Positions 55,356 through 64,000 of a stretch of DNA of 64,000 nucleotides are shown here, piece after piece. Position 1 is the first letter of the stretch, and each line of letters begins with the position of its first letter. Location: positions 124,001 to 188,000 of the forward strand of contig JARFXQ010000002.1 in NCBI GenBank assembly GCA_029194725.1. Direction: 5' to 3'. A program made the position numbers and the translations under genes. This DNA comes from Nitrospira sp. GTDB lineage: Bacteria > Nitrospirota > Nitrospiria > Nitrospirales > Nitrospiraceae. The notes under the pieces were generated by a model that saw only the letters and a list, made by a program, of their open reading frames with translations, did no database searches and had not been told where the DNA came from.

Positions 55356-57437
55356 ATGGACAATCATCATCCGAACAGCGCGATACGACGCGTGATGGTC
55401 GGGACGGACCGATCCAAAACGGCAGACCATGCCGTCCGGTGGGCCGCCGAGTTCGCAGACCGCTACGGGGCAGAGCTGTTCGTGGTGCAGGTCATTTTGC
55501 CTCAGCACCCGACCACCACAGAATTCGGCGCGGCTGAGCAGACCAGGGCCGCTGCCGCCAATAATGAGCTTGCGCATCTCGTCAGGGAGCTGGCCGGAGA
55601 GCGAGGGCATGCCCTCGCTGTCATTGATTCGGACCCAGCATTAGCGATCGTCCGTGCCACAGAGCACGAAGCCATCGATGTCCTGGTGGTCGGTAATGCG
55701 GGCATGGCGGGGCGGAAGGAATTCCTGCTCGGTAACGTGCCGAACCGTATCAGTCATAATTCCCGCTGCACAGTCATCATCGTAAATACTCAATCGGCGG
55801 CAGGTGAGCCTGGTTCAGAGCCCTTGCATGTCTTTCAGCCGCAGGTCGAATCCCATGTTGCTGAACCACAGCTCGGAGCCAGAGCGGTACACATCGCCAC
55901 GGTGATGGCGAAGCATGGCCTCAAGGAGCTCTTCAGCCAGCCCGATCAATCGGACGGTTCGATTCGTCGTCAGCAGGCCCAGCGCCTACGATCGGCGTTG
56001 GAAGAACTGGGTCCGACCTTTTCGAAGCTCGGGCAAGTCTTGTCGACCCGACCGGATCTCCTTCCTGCTGAATATATCGAAGAGTTGGCGATGTTGCAGA
56101 GTCACGTCCCACCCATGCCCGAGAGCGAAGTGGTTCGGGTTGCCGAGCAAGAATTGAAGGTGCCGTGGGAGGACGTGTTTGAGTCGATCGATCCCAAGCC
56201 GCTCGCCGCCGGTACGATCGCCCAGGTCCATAAAGCCATGCTTGAAACCGGTGACCGAGTCGTCGTCAAAGTTCAACGACCCACCGCGCGAGCGGACATC
56301 GAACAGGATCTGGCCCTGCTCGAAATCTTTGCTCAGAAAGTGGGGCAGCGCCAGGCCCTCACGCAGGTGGTCAATATGGAAGCGGTGTTCAAGCACCTCT
56401 CCACCTCGCTGCAGCGCGAACTCGACTTCCGTCAAGAAATCGAAAACATCGGACGGATGGGGACTCTGCTCACAGACTATGATCGACTGGCGGTTCCTTC
56501 CGTCTACCAAGAGATCTCGACAGCCCGCTTATTGGTGATGGAGGAAATTCAAGGGGTCCGGATTGCCCAGGCGCCGGAAGGCCCGGCACGTATCGAAGCG
56601 GCCCGTCAGTTGTTGGAAGGTTTCTACAAACAGATCGTCGTCGACGGCTTCTTCCATGCCGATCCTCACCCGGGCAATCTTATGTGGTGGAAGGACCGCA
56701 TCTTCATGCTCGATTTCGGAATGGTGGGAGCGCTGGATGCCGGTTTGCGGGAGCATCTGTTGTTGATGCTGATGGCATTGTGGAAAGAAGACGTGGCCTT
56801 TCTCAGCGATGTTACATTGATGATGACTGGTTCAACCGACCGCAGCGATCTGGACGTTCCTCGTTTTCAGGGGGAAATCGGCGAAGTCATGTCGAAGTAC
56901 CGCAAGGCGTCTCTCGCGGAGATGCAGATCGGACCGCTCCTCCAAGAAATGAGCGCGACTGCGTTTCGACACGGCGTGCCGCTGCCGGCCTCCCTCACTC
57001 TGGCCGCCAAGGCTCTGGCGCAAGTCCAACTAGCGACGGCGGCGCTCGATCCGAAACTTGACCCCTATGATGTCGCGGGCAAGTTTTTGATGCGCGTCAT
57101 GATCAAGCGTATGGGGGCTTCGCTCGATTTCAAGACGCTCGCGTATCAGTCTCAGAAACTCAAGGTGCGGGCCGAACAAACGATCGAAGCCATTGAACGC
57201 ATGATTGGTGCCCGACCCGGCCAGAAGCTGGTTGTGAATTTCCGGGCTGATTCGCTGGAGGAGATGGTCCGACGTACAGGGCGTCGTCTGGCGCTGGGGC
57301 TGACGGCTGCGGCAAGTATTCTTGCCTCCGGGCTTACCGCCGCTTCAGCGACCGCTGGTTGGATCCCAGTCACCTTTGGGATCGCAGCCGGACTGCTGAT
57401 AACCGGATTGGTCCTTGATCTGGTGCGGGGGCGTTAA
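55356..57437 (+). CDS. UspA - ABC1 (UbiB/AarF) kinase fusion
   Basis: A 693-aa protein from ATG 55356 (a start at 55290 adds 22 unlikely residues). A universal stress protein domain covers about 1-150 (MVGTDRSKTADHAVRWAAEF). The ABC1 atypical kinase follows with KxGQ in FSKLGQVLSTRPDLLPAEYI (about 222), the Ala-rich loop LAAGTIAQVHKA (about 284), catalytic loop HADPHPGNLMWW (about 434) and DFG. Two C-terminal membrane helices lie near 640-690 (LGLTAAASILASGLTAASAT). ABC1 kinases of this type support ubiquinone or quinone metabolism. The UspA fusion is unusual and suggests stress or ATP sensing. Confidence 0.87.
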   Translation: MDNHHPNSAIRRVMVGTDRSKTADHAVRWAAEFADRYGAELFVVQVILPQHPTTTEFGAAEQTRAAAANNELAHLVRELAGERGHALAVIDSDPALAIVRATEHEAIDVLVVGNAGMAGRKEFLLGNVPNRISHNSRCTVIIVNTQSAAGEPGSEPLHVFQPQVESHVAEPQLGARAVHIATVMAKHGLKELFSQPDQSDGSIRRQQAQRLRSALEELGPTFSKLGQVLSTRPDLLPAEYIEELAMLQSHVPPMPESEVVRVAEQELKVPWEDVFESIDPKPLAAGTIAQVHKAMLETGDRVVVKVQRPTARADIEQDLALLEIFAQKVGQRQALTQVVNMEAVFKHLSTSLQRELDFRQEIENIGRMGTLLTDYDRLAVPSVYQEISTARLLVMEEIQGVRIAQAPEGPARIEAARQLLEGFYKQIVVDGFFHADPHPGNLMWWKDRIFMLDFGMVGALDAGLREHLLLMLMALWKEDVAFLSDVTLMMTGSTDRSDLDVPRFQGEIGEVMSKYRKASLAEMQIGPLLQEMSATAFRHGVPLPASLTLAAKALAQVQLATAALDPKLDPYDVAGKFLMRVMIKRMGASLDFKTLAYQSQKLKVRAEQTIEAIERMIGARPGQKLVVNFRADSLEEMVRRTGRRLALGLTAAASILASGLTAASATAGWIPVTFGIAAGLLITGLVLDLVRGR

Positions 57438-57601
57438 GCGCGCGGCGTGAGGTCCACGCCGCGTTTGATCGAACGCAGGACGGCTCTTTCCAGCAGGTAG
57501 GCAATCACCGACATGCCGATACAAACGAGTCGGTACTCGATCTGCCGGACAATGGACCAATGAACGATTTTTGTCGTAGAACCGTCGGTCATGACGATCA
57601 T
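57434..57601 (-). CDS. 55-aa membrane protein
   Basis: A short frame reading MIVMTDGSTTKIVHWSIVRQ, then a hydrophobic helix (YRLVCIGMSVIAYLLERAVL) and a basic tail. AAGGA lies about nine bases before the ATG. The stop overlaps the end of the UspA-ABC1 gene on the other strand. No relatives are recognised. A GC hairpin lies within its last codons, so it may only be an open frame. Confidence 0.45.
   Translation of the reverse strand: MIVMTDGSTTKIVHWSIVRQIEYRLVCIGMSVIAYLLERAVLRSIKRGVDLTPRA
57441..57463 (+). terminator. Likely terminator after the UspA-ABC1 gene
   Basis: CGCGGCGTG at 57441-57449 pairs perfectly with CACGCCGCG at 57455-57463 around AGGTC. It lies three bases after the stop. Only a short TTT follows, so it may be a weak intrinsic terminator. 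Confidence 0.55.
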
Positions 57602-57665
57602 TATCGGTCAATCCTTCTTCAACTGCAAGAAGCCTGAACTCGTGTCTTGCGCGTGAAGACTCATC

Positions 57666-60600
57666 ATGAATGATCGCGTCGCTGCATGGCTGAAGAGTCT
57701 TGGCCTTGATCGCTATCGAGAGCTGTTTGAGCAGAACGCCATCACCTGGGACGTCTTGCCTGAGCTGAATGACGACGATTTGGCGTCGATGGGCATTGTG
57801 CTTGGCCATCGGAAGCAACTTCTGCGCGCCATCGCACAACTGTCACACAGCGGTGAAGGCGAGACTGCAGCCACTCTGGCTAGTACCACCGCAAAAGACA
57901 CCACGCCGCCCTCTTCCGGTCGAGATCAAGCAGAGCGTCGCCAATTGACCGTCATGTTTTGTGACCTTGTGGGATCGACGACGCTGGCTCGTCGGTTGGA
58001 CCCTGAAGACCTTCAAGCATCCATCCGGCGTTTTCTAGAGACTTGTAGTGAGGCGATCAGCCGATTCAACGGCTATATCGCAAAATACATGGGTGACGGA
58101 CTCTTGGTGTATTTCGGGTACCCCCATGCCCATGAGCACGATGCAGAACGGGCGGTCCATGCCGGACTGGCCGTGCTGGAGTTGGTCAGGGCCTTGCCAC
58201 GTGATTCTGAGCTGCACCAGGACAGTGATATCGCGGCGCGAATCGGGATTGCGACGGGTCCCGTCATCGTGGGCGAACTTATGGGGCAAGATACCGCCAA
58301 GGAACGGTCCGTGTTCGGTGAAACTCCGAATCTGGCTGCCCGCCTTCAGGCATTGGCCGCGCCGAATCAATTGATCGTTGATTCGGCGACGAAGCGCCTG
58401 ATCGGGGATGAGTTCGAGTTGGCCGATCAGAGAACGGTTTCTCTCAAGGGCTTCGAGACGCCGGTCCAGGTCTGGCAAGTTCTGGGCAGCAAGCTCTCGA
58501 CCAGCCGGTTCGAGTCGTATCGAGCCGGACGATTAACTCAGTTCATAGGCCGAGAACATGAAACGGCGCTGCTTTTAGGTCGCTGGCGGGAAGCGGTGGA
58601 GGGTGAAGGGCAGGTTGTCCTTCTCTGTGGTGAGGCCGGCATCGGCAAGTCCCGAATTGCCCGCAACCTGCGTGATCGACTTGGCGAGGAGCGTTACCAG
58701 ACGATTCAATTTCAATGTTCGCCGTATCACACCAATGCGGCGCTCTATCCGGTGACGACCTATCTACGGCAGTCGGCGGGGCTGCTGGATGAAGATAGCC
58801 CCCCGACGCAGCTGCATAAGCTTGAGGCTCTGATGGCTGACAAGGGACTTGACGATCGTGTCACGGTTGCCTTGCTCGCAGATCTGCTTTCGATCCGAGG
58901 AGATGAGCAGAACCAGCTATTGAATCTGTCGCCTGACAAAAGCAAGGACATGACCTTGGAATCGCTCGTGCAGTATCTGCAAAGGCTCGCGGATCATTCC
59001 CCTGTGATGCTTATCGTGGAGGATGCCCATTGGATCGATCCAACCACGCTGGATCTTATGACGCGAGTCATCGATCGGATCAGGCAGATGCGCGCGTTGG
59101 TGTTGATCACCTTTCGGCCAGAGTTCAGGCCGGTGTGGGCGGAATATAGTCACGTCACGTTGCTGACGTTGAATCGGCTTACTCGACGACAGAGCGCCGA
59201 ACTGATTGCGACGATGACCAGTGGAAAGATGCTTCCGCAGGAGGTGCAGGAGGCGATTCTGGCGAAGACCGACGGCGTACCGTTGTACATCGAGGAGTCG
59301 ATAGAGAATCTGCTGCAGACGGGATTGCTGGCAGAGGGAACCGACTCATTCACCCTCACAACTCCACTCAAAGAAATGGCCATTCCAGACAGTCTGCAAG
59401 CGTTGCTCATGGAACGGGTGGACAGATTGGGGCCGGTCAAGGAAATCGTTCAGATCGGAGCAACCATCGGACGGGAATTCCCCTATGATCTACTGCACGC
59501 TGCCGTCGATGTATCGGAAGGCGAACTCCATAATGCCCTCAACCTTGTCGTCGCGTCAGGGCTCATTGTGCAGGAGGGAGAACGATCTTTTGCGCGATAT
59601 CGTTTCAAGCATGCGTTCATCCAGGAGGCGGCGTACAACACGCTCTCCAAAAAATCTCGGCGGCTCCTCCATGCCCGCATTGCGAGAACAGTGGAAGAGA
59701 AGTTTCCCGAGCGTGCGCAGTTGGAACCGGAACTCTTGGCCTATCATTATGAACAGGCAAGATTGATAGGCCAAGCAGTGGACTATTGGCGGGTTGCGGC
59801 CCGAAGAGACACGGCTCGGTCGGCGAATATCGAAGCGGTGAACCATTTCAATAGCGCATTGACGTTGCTGAAAGATTTGCCTGCGGGCACAAAACGTGAT
59901 GCCTCGGAGTTGGATCTCCTCATCGCGCGAGGGTTCCCTTTGCAGAGGGTTAAGGGCTATGCCTCGCAGGAGGTCGAGCGTAATTATCTCAGGGCAAGGG
60001 AACTTTCCCAGGAAAACAGCGAGTCCGATCACCACTTTATTGCTACCCGGGGGTTATGGGTCTTCCATCTGGTCAGAGGGGCTCTCACCAAGGCCTGCAC
60101 TTTGGTGGAAGACCTCCTCTCGCGGGCAATCCACCGGCACAACCCGGATCTGCTGATTCGCGCTCACGAGAGTGTCGGCTCGACCTATTCCTTTCTTGGC
60201 CGGTTTGAGGAGGCCAAGACTCATTTACTCGCCGGGAAGGCACTGTACGATCAACATAGACATCGTTCACAGATCCTGATCTATACTCAAGATCCCGGTG
60301 TAACCACCAGAATCATGCTGGCCAGAACACTCTGGATATTGGGCGAGGTCGATCAGGTCGAAACGCTGTTGCAAGAAGCCATCGGCATGGCAAGGGAGTT
60401 GGAACACCCCTTCACGCTGGCCTTTGCCCTCGCGATCGGATCTTTGATCTATTCCACGATCGGCGATGCGGACAGAACCTTGGCTCTAGCTGAGGAAGCC
60501 ATTGCCATCTCGACAAAATACTCATTTGAAGTGACGTTCGCGTGGGCGACATCGTTTCAAGCCTGGGCGCTGGCCGAAAAGGGAAAAGAAGAAGGGATCC

Positions 60601-61061
60601 GGAAGTTGGTGAACGGCCTCGCTGCTACGCGCGCCGCCGGGGCAAATCTCAATAATACCTATACCCTGGCGTTACTGGCAGACGTGTTTTTACGGAGGAA
60701 GCAGATTCAGGAAGGCTTGAGTGCCATTAGGGAAGCTCAAGAACTCGCGACGACTCAGGGAGAACGGCACTGGCACGCGGAACTGCTTCGACTGAAAGGC
60801 GAACTGTTGCTCGGGCAATCCGATGAATCAATCTCGGAGGCGGAGCAGTGTTTTACTGAAGCTCTACGGATTGCACAGGATCAGCACGCGAGAATGCTGG
60901 AGCTGAGAGCCGCGACGAGCCTGGCGAGGCTGTTTAAGAAATTACATAAAGTGGACGAGGCCGAACGAGTCCTGAATGCCGCCTGCTCCTGGTTTAGCGA
61001 TCGACTGGCTAATCCAGACTTGGTCGAAGCTCAAACGGTCCTTGATCAACTTCGGATATGA
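57666..61061 (+). CDS. SAM - class III cyclase - AAA ATPase - TPR protein, copy 1
   Basis: A 1131-aa signalling protein. A sterile-alpha-motif domain at 1-60 (VAAWLKSLGLDRYRELFEQN) is followed by a class III adenylate/guanylate cyclase domain (about 90-275) with both metal-binding Asp residues, at about 99 (FCDLVGSTTLARRL) and 143 (KYMGDGLLVYFGY), and GETPNLAARL. An AAA-type ATPase has Walker A GEAGIGKSRI near 322. From about 700, TPR repeats fill the C-terminus. Such proteins likely couple ligand or protein binding to cyclic-nucleotide production. The next gene is a close paralogue. Confidence 0.9.
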   Translation: MNDRVAAWLKSLGLDRYRELFEQNAITWDVLPELNDDDLASMGIVLGHRKQLLRAIAQLSHSGEGETAATLASTTAKDTTPPSSGRDQAERRQLTVMFCDLVGSTTLARRLDPEDLQASIRRFLETCSEAISRFNGYIAKYMGDGLLVYFGYPHAHEHDAERAVHAGLAVLELVRALPRDSELHQDSDIAARIGIATGPVIVGELMGQDTAKERSVFGETPNLAARLQALAAPNQLIVDSATKRLIGDEFELADQRTVSLKGFETPVQVWQVLGSKLSTSRFESYRAGRLTQFIGREHETALLLGRWREAVEGEGQVVLLCGEAGIGKSRIARNLRDRLGEERYQTIQFQCSPYHTNAALYPVTTYLRQSAGLLDEDSPPTQLHKLEALMADKGLDDRVTVALLADLLSIRGDEQNQLLNLSPDKSKDMTLESLVQYLQRLADHSPVMLIVEDAHWIDPTTLDLMTRVIDRIRQMRALVLITFRPEFRPVWAEYSHVTLLTLNRLTRRQSAELIATMTSGKMLPQEVQEAILAKTDGVPLYIEESIENLLQTGLLAEGTDSFTLTTPLKEMAIPDSLQALLMERVDRLGPVKEIVQIGATIGREFPYDLLHAAVDVSEGELHNALNLVVASGLIVQEGERSFARYRFKHAFIQEAAYNTLSKKSRRLLHARIARTVEEKFPERAQLEPELLAYHYEQARLIGQAVDYWRVAARRDTARSANIEAVNHFNSALTLLKDLPAGTKRDASELDLLIARGFPLQRVKGYASQEVERNYLRARELSQENSESDHHFIATRGLWVFHLVRGALTKACTLVEDLLSRAIHRHNPDLLIRAHESVGSTYSFLGRFEEAKTHLLAGKALYDQHRHRSQILIYTQDPGVTTRIMLARTLWILGEVDQVETLLQEAIGMARELEHPFTLAFALAIGSLIYSTIGDADRTLALAEEAIAISTKYSFEVTFAWATSFQAWALAEKGKEEGIRKLVNGLAATRAAGANLNNTYTLALLADVFLRRKQIQEGLSAIREAQELATTQGERHWHAELLRLKGELLLGQSDESISEAEQCFTEALRIAQDQHARMLELRAATSLARLFKKLHKVDEAERVLNAACSWFSDRLANPDLVEAQTVLDQLRI

Positions 61062-61178
61062 GACCACTCTCTATCCAGGGTCAGCGCCAGGGTGGGGCAA
61101 GCGGCCGGTGCAGGCCAACTCATCCCCTCGCATTTCCATCAGATTGCGGACCAGCTGATTCAGGTTTGATGGCTTATC

Positions 61179-64000
61179 ATGAATGATTCCGTCGCTGCAT
61201 GGTTGGAGAGTCTTGGTCTCGCTCGCTACCGAGAGCTGTTTGAGCAGAACGCCATTACATGGGACGTCTTGTCTGAGGTGAATGACGACGATTTGGCGTC
61301 GATGGGCATTGTGCTCGGCCATCGAAAGCAACTCTTGCGCGCCATGGCACAGCTGTCCCCAAAGGGGGAGAGCGGTACCGCGACCAGTTCATCTATTACC
61401 ACCTCGAAAGACACAACGTCGTCCTCTTCGAGTCGAGACCAAGCAGAACGGCGGCAATTGACCGTCATGTTTTGTGATCTCGTGGGTTCGACGGCGCTGG
61501 CTCGCCGGTTGGATCCTGAGGATCTTCAAGAGATCATTCGTCGTTTCTTGGACGACTGTGGCAAAGCGATCGGTCGATTTAACGGCTATATTGCCAAGTA
61601 CATGGGTGACGGACTGTTGGTGTATTTTGGGTATCCGCAGGCTCATGAACATGATGCGGAACGAGCGATACATGCCGGCCTGGCCATACTTGATTTGGTG
61701 AAAACCTCTTCCCGAGAGCATCCTTCATCTCAGGAGTCTGAAATCGCGGTACGCATCGGAATTGCGACAGGACAAGTCATCGTCGGGGAGATTATCGGGC
61801 GGGACACGGCCAAGGAACGGTCGGTGTTCGGTGAAACTCCGAATCTGGCTTCTCGTCTCCAGGGATTGGCGGAACCGAATCAATTGATCGTTGATTCGGT
61901 GACGAAGCGTCTTGTCGGGAGTGAGTTTGAGTTGGCCGATCTGGGCGCGGTTTCTCTCAAGGGATTCGACACACCCGTTCAGGTCTGGAGAGTGCTCCGG
62001 AGTAAACCCTCGGCGAGCCGGTTCGAGTCCTATCGAGCCGGACGATTAGTCCCTTTCGTCGGCCGAGCGCATGAAACGGCACTGCTCTTGGATCGTTGGC
62101 GCGAAGCGGTGGAGGGTGAAGGACAGGTTGTTCTGCTGTGCGGCGAGGCCGGCATCGGCAAATCGCGGCTGGTTCGATTTCTGCGAGACCGCCTTGCGGA
62201 GGACCATTACGACGCGATCCAATTGCAGTGCTCCCCGCACCATATCAATACGGCGCTCTATCCGGTGATGACCTACCTGCGGCAGGCAGCGGGGCTGGCC
62301 AATGAAGACAACGCATCCACGCAACTGCAGAAGCTTGACATTCTGATGGCCGACAGCGGACTCAACGATCGTGTCACGGTTGCCTTGCTCGCAGATCTGC
62401 TTTCGATCCGAGGAGATGAGCAGAACCAGCTATTGAACCTGTCGCCCGACAAACGTAAGGACATGACCCTTGAAGCGCTTGTGCAGTACCTGCAGAGGCC
62501 GGCAGATCGCTTGCCCATATTGATGATCGTGGAAGATGCTCATTGGCTCGATCCAACGACGCAGGATCTCATGGCGCGAATCATCGATCGGATTAGGCTG
62601 ATGCGTGTGTTGTTGCTGGTCACCTTTCGGCCGGACTTCAGACCGGTTTGGGCCGATTATAGTCATGTGACGTTTCTGACGCTGAATCGGCTTCCGCGTC
62701 GGCAGAGTGCCGAGCTGATTGCAACGATGACCGGTGGCAAAGTGCTTCCCCTGGAGGTGCAGCAGGCGATTCTGGCAAAGACCGACGGCGTACCGCTGTA
62801 TATCGAAGAATTGACAAACAGTCTGCTTCAGACGGCAGTGCTGGCTGAGGGAACCGACTCATTCACCCTCAAAACTCCCCTAAAAGAAATGACCATTCCG
62901 GATAGTCTTCAAGCCTTGTTCATGGAACGGGTGGATCGCTTGGGGTCGGTCAAGGAAATCGTTCAGATCGGAGCGGCAATCGGGCGGGAATTCACCTATG
63001 AACTGCTGCGGGCCACCGCCAACGTGACGGACGACCAACTCAACAGCGCCCTGGATGTGTTCGTCGCTTCCGGGCTCATCATACAAGAGGGTGAACGATC
63101 CCTTTCGCGATATCGGTTTAAGCATATGCTCGTCCAGGAAGCGGCCTACAACACGCTCCCCAAAAAATCTCGCCGACTCCTCCATGACCGCATTGCTAGA
63201 ACATTAGAAACAACCTTTCCCGAGCGCGCGCAGTTGGAACCGGAACTCTTGGCCTATCATTATGAACAAGCAGGATTGATAGACAAAGCCGTGGACTATT
63301 GGCGACTTGCGGCCCAAAGAGACGCGGCTCGGTCGGCCAATGTCGAAGCGTTGAACCATTTCAATAACGCGTTGACGTTGCTGAAGGATTTGCCCGTAGG
63401 TGCTGAGCGTGACGCATTGGAGTTGGATCTTCTCATCGCGCGCGGCGCTCCCTTGCTGACGTTACAAGGGTATGCCTCCGATGAAATCGAGCACAATTAT
63501 CTCAGAGCAAGAAGTCTCTCGCAGGAGAACCCTGGTTCCGAGCGATATTTTCTCTCGATGTGGGGATTATGGGTATTCCAGCTGGTCAGAGGGCCTCTCG
63601 CCAAGGCCTGCACTCTGGCCGACAGTCTCCTCTCGTGGGCAAACCATCAGCAAAACCCCGACCCGCTGATTCGAGCTCATGAAAGTGTGGGTTCGACCTA
63701 CTCCTTTCTTGGCCGGTTTGACGAGGCCAAGGGACATCTACGTAAAGCAAAGTCGCTGTATGATCCGGATCGACATCGCTCGCAAACGTTACCCTATACC
63801 CAAGACCCCGGCATCACCGCGAGAATCATGTTGGCGAGAACATTATGGGTATTGGGGGAGATTGATGAGGTCGAAACGCTGGTGACAGAGGCGATCGCCA
63901 TGGCAAGGGAACTGGAGCACCCGTACACGTTGGCATTTACCCTGGCGACCGCTTCTTGGGTCTATTCCATGCTCCATGACACGGATAGAACCTTAACCCT
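61179..64000 (+). CDS. SAM - class III cyclase - AAA ATPase - TPR protein, copy 2 (partial)
   Basis: A paralogue of the preceding gene, starting MNDSVAAWLESLGLARYREL and open to the window end (940 complete codons). All domains match copy 1 in order and spacing: SAM, cyclase with FCDLVGSTALARRL and KYMGDGLLVYFGY, Walker A GEAGIGKSRL near 322, and TPR part. Long stretches are identical or nearly so, e.g. VTVALLADLLSIRGDEQNQL, while the inter-domain linkers and the TPR part differ more. The bases before both starts are alike (ATCATGAATGAT). It is a tandem duplication, followed by some divergence. Confidence 0.92.
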   Translation, partial: MNDSVAAWLESLGLARYRELFEQNAITWDVLSEVNDDDLASMGIVLGHRKQLLRAMAQLSPKGESGTATSSSITTSKDTTSSSSSRDQAERRQLTVMFCDLVGSTALARRLDPEDLQEIIRRFLDDCGKAIGRFNGYIAKYMGDGLLVYFGYPQAHEHDAERAIHAGLAILDLVKTSSREHPSSQESEIAVRIGIATGQVIVGEIIGRDTAKERSVFGETPNLASRLQGLAEPNQLIVDSVTKRLVGSEFELADLGAVSLKGFDTPVQVWRVLRSKPSASRFESYRAGRLVPFVGRAHETALLLDRWREAVEGEGQVVLLCGEAGIGKSRLVRFLRDRLAEDHYDAIQLQCSPHHINTALYPVMTYLRQAAGLANEDNASTQLQKLDILMADSGLNDRVTVALLADLLSIRGDEQNQLLNLSPDKRKDMTLEALVQYLQRPADRLPILMIVEDAHWLDPTTQDLMARIIDRIRLMRVLLLVTFRPDFRPVWADYSHVTFLTLNRLPRRQSAELIATMTGGKVLPLEVQQAILAKTDGVPLYIEELTNSLLQTAVLAEGTDSFTLKTPLKEMTIPDSLQALFMERVDRLGSVKEIVQIGAAIGREFTYELLRATANVTDDQLNSALDVFVASGLIIQEGERSLSRYRFKHMLVQEAAYNTLPKKSRRLLHDRIARTLETTFPERAQLEPELLAYHYEQAGLIDKAVDYWRLAAQRDAARSANVEALNHFNNALTLLKDLPVGAERDALELDLLIARGAPLLTLQGYASDEIEHNYLRARSLSQENPGSERYFLSMWGLWVFQLVRGPLAKACTLADSLLSWANHQQNPDPLIRAHESVGSTYSFLGRFDEAKGHLRKAKSLYDPDRHRSQTLPYTQDPGITARIMLARTLWVLGEIDEVETLVTEAIAMARELEHPYTLAFTLATASWVYSMLHDTDRTLT

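Overview
The window looks like the chromosome of a Gram-negative, moderately GC-rich bacterium. Outer-membrane barrel, lipoprotein and Tol/Pal-like genes are present, and the gene content (haem-binding DUF3365 proteins, an arginine-dihydrolase pair, LarB/LarC, an Anbu/ATP-grasp module) would fit a Nitrospira-like member of Nitrospirota. That assignment is an inference from gene content; no rRNA is present to test it.

Layout. 1-1.4 kb: frameshifted antitoxin, a small exported protein with three Cys-pair repeats, and a degenerate tRNA-like element. 1.4-5.5 kb: F1 ATP synthase genes atpH-atpA-atpD-atpC, with atpG missing from its usual place between atpA and atpD, where a short inverted repeat sits instead. 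5.6-9.7 kb: a scarred duplication zone with two intact DUF3365 haem-protein genes, two DUF3365 remnants, a remnant of the atpC 3' end and an IS630-type transposase remnant, followed by an acetyltransferase and a methyltransferase. 9.8-20 kb: the four-gene Anbu / transglutaminase-DUF2126 / alpha-E / circularly permuted ATP-grasp module, arranged as two convergent pairs separated by about 3.6 kb of accessory DNA (DUF2283, two membrane proteins, a nucleotidyltransferase and a PemK/MazF toxin-antitoxin pair). This accessory DNA carries GCCTAAC...(G/A)TTAGGC boundaries and a long direct repeat, suggesting cassette-like insertion. 20-23 kb: rluD-type pseudouridine synthase and small genes. 23-34.5 kb: a metal (zinc/manganese type) ABC importer whose permease gene is separated from its ATPase and binding-protein genes by an Rhs polymorphic-toxin island (about 6.4-kb rhs gene with an HExxH tip, a lipoprotein, a possible orphan tip and a transposase remnant).

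34.6-42 kb: anmK, a DUF2726 protein, a TPR exported protein, a frameshifted beta-helix gene, a REC-GGDEF regulator, and an orphan ZorA/ZorB-like proton-channel motor pair without ZorC, D or E. 42-49 kb: a tight minus-strand cluster (rsmA, small ORF, pdxA, Na/Ca exchanger-like, larC), then larB and gpsA. 49-55 kb: a two-gene arginine dihydrolase / TIGR00300 pair that resembles the cyanobacterial AgrE fusion split in two, truD, a phosphoesterase and a HEAT-repeat protein. 55-64 kb: a UspA-ABC1 (UbiB-type) kinase fusion, a 55-aa membrane ORF, and two tandem paralogues with SAM, class III cyclase, AAA ATPase and TPR domains, the second running off the window.

Three genes (antitoxin, rhs, beta-helix) are each broken by what looks like a single-base indel. 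They may be real pseudogenes or assembly errors; raw reads would decide.
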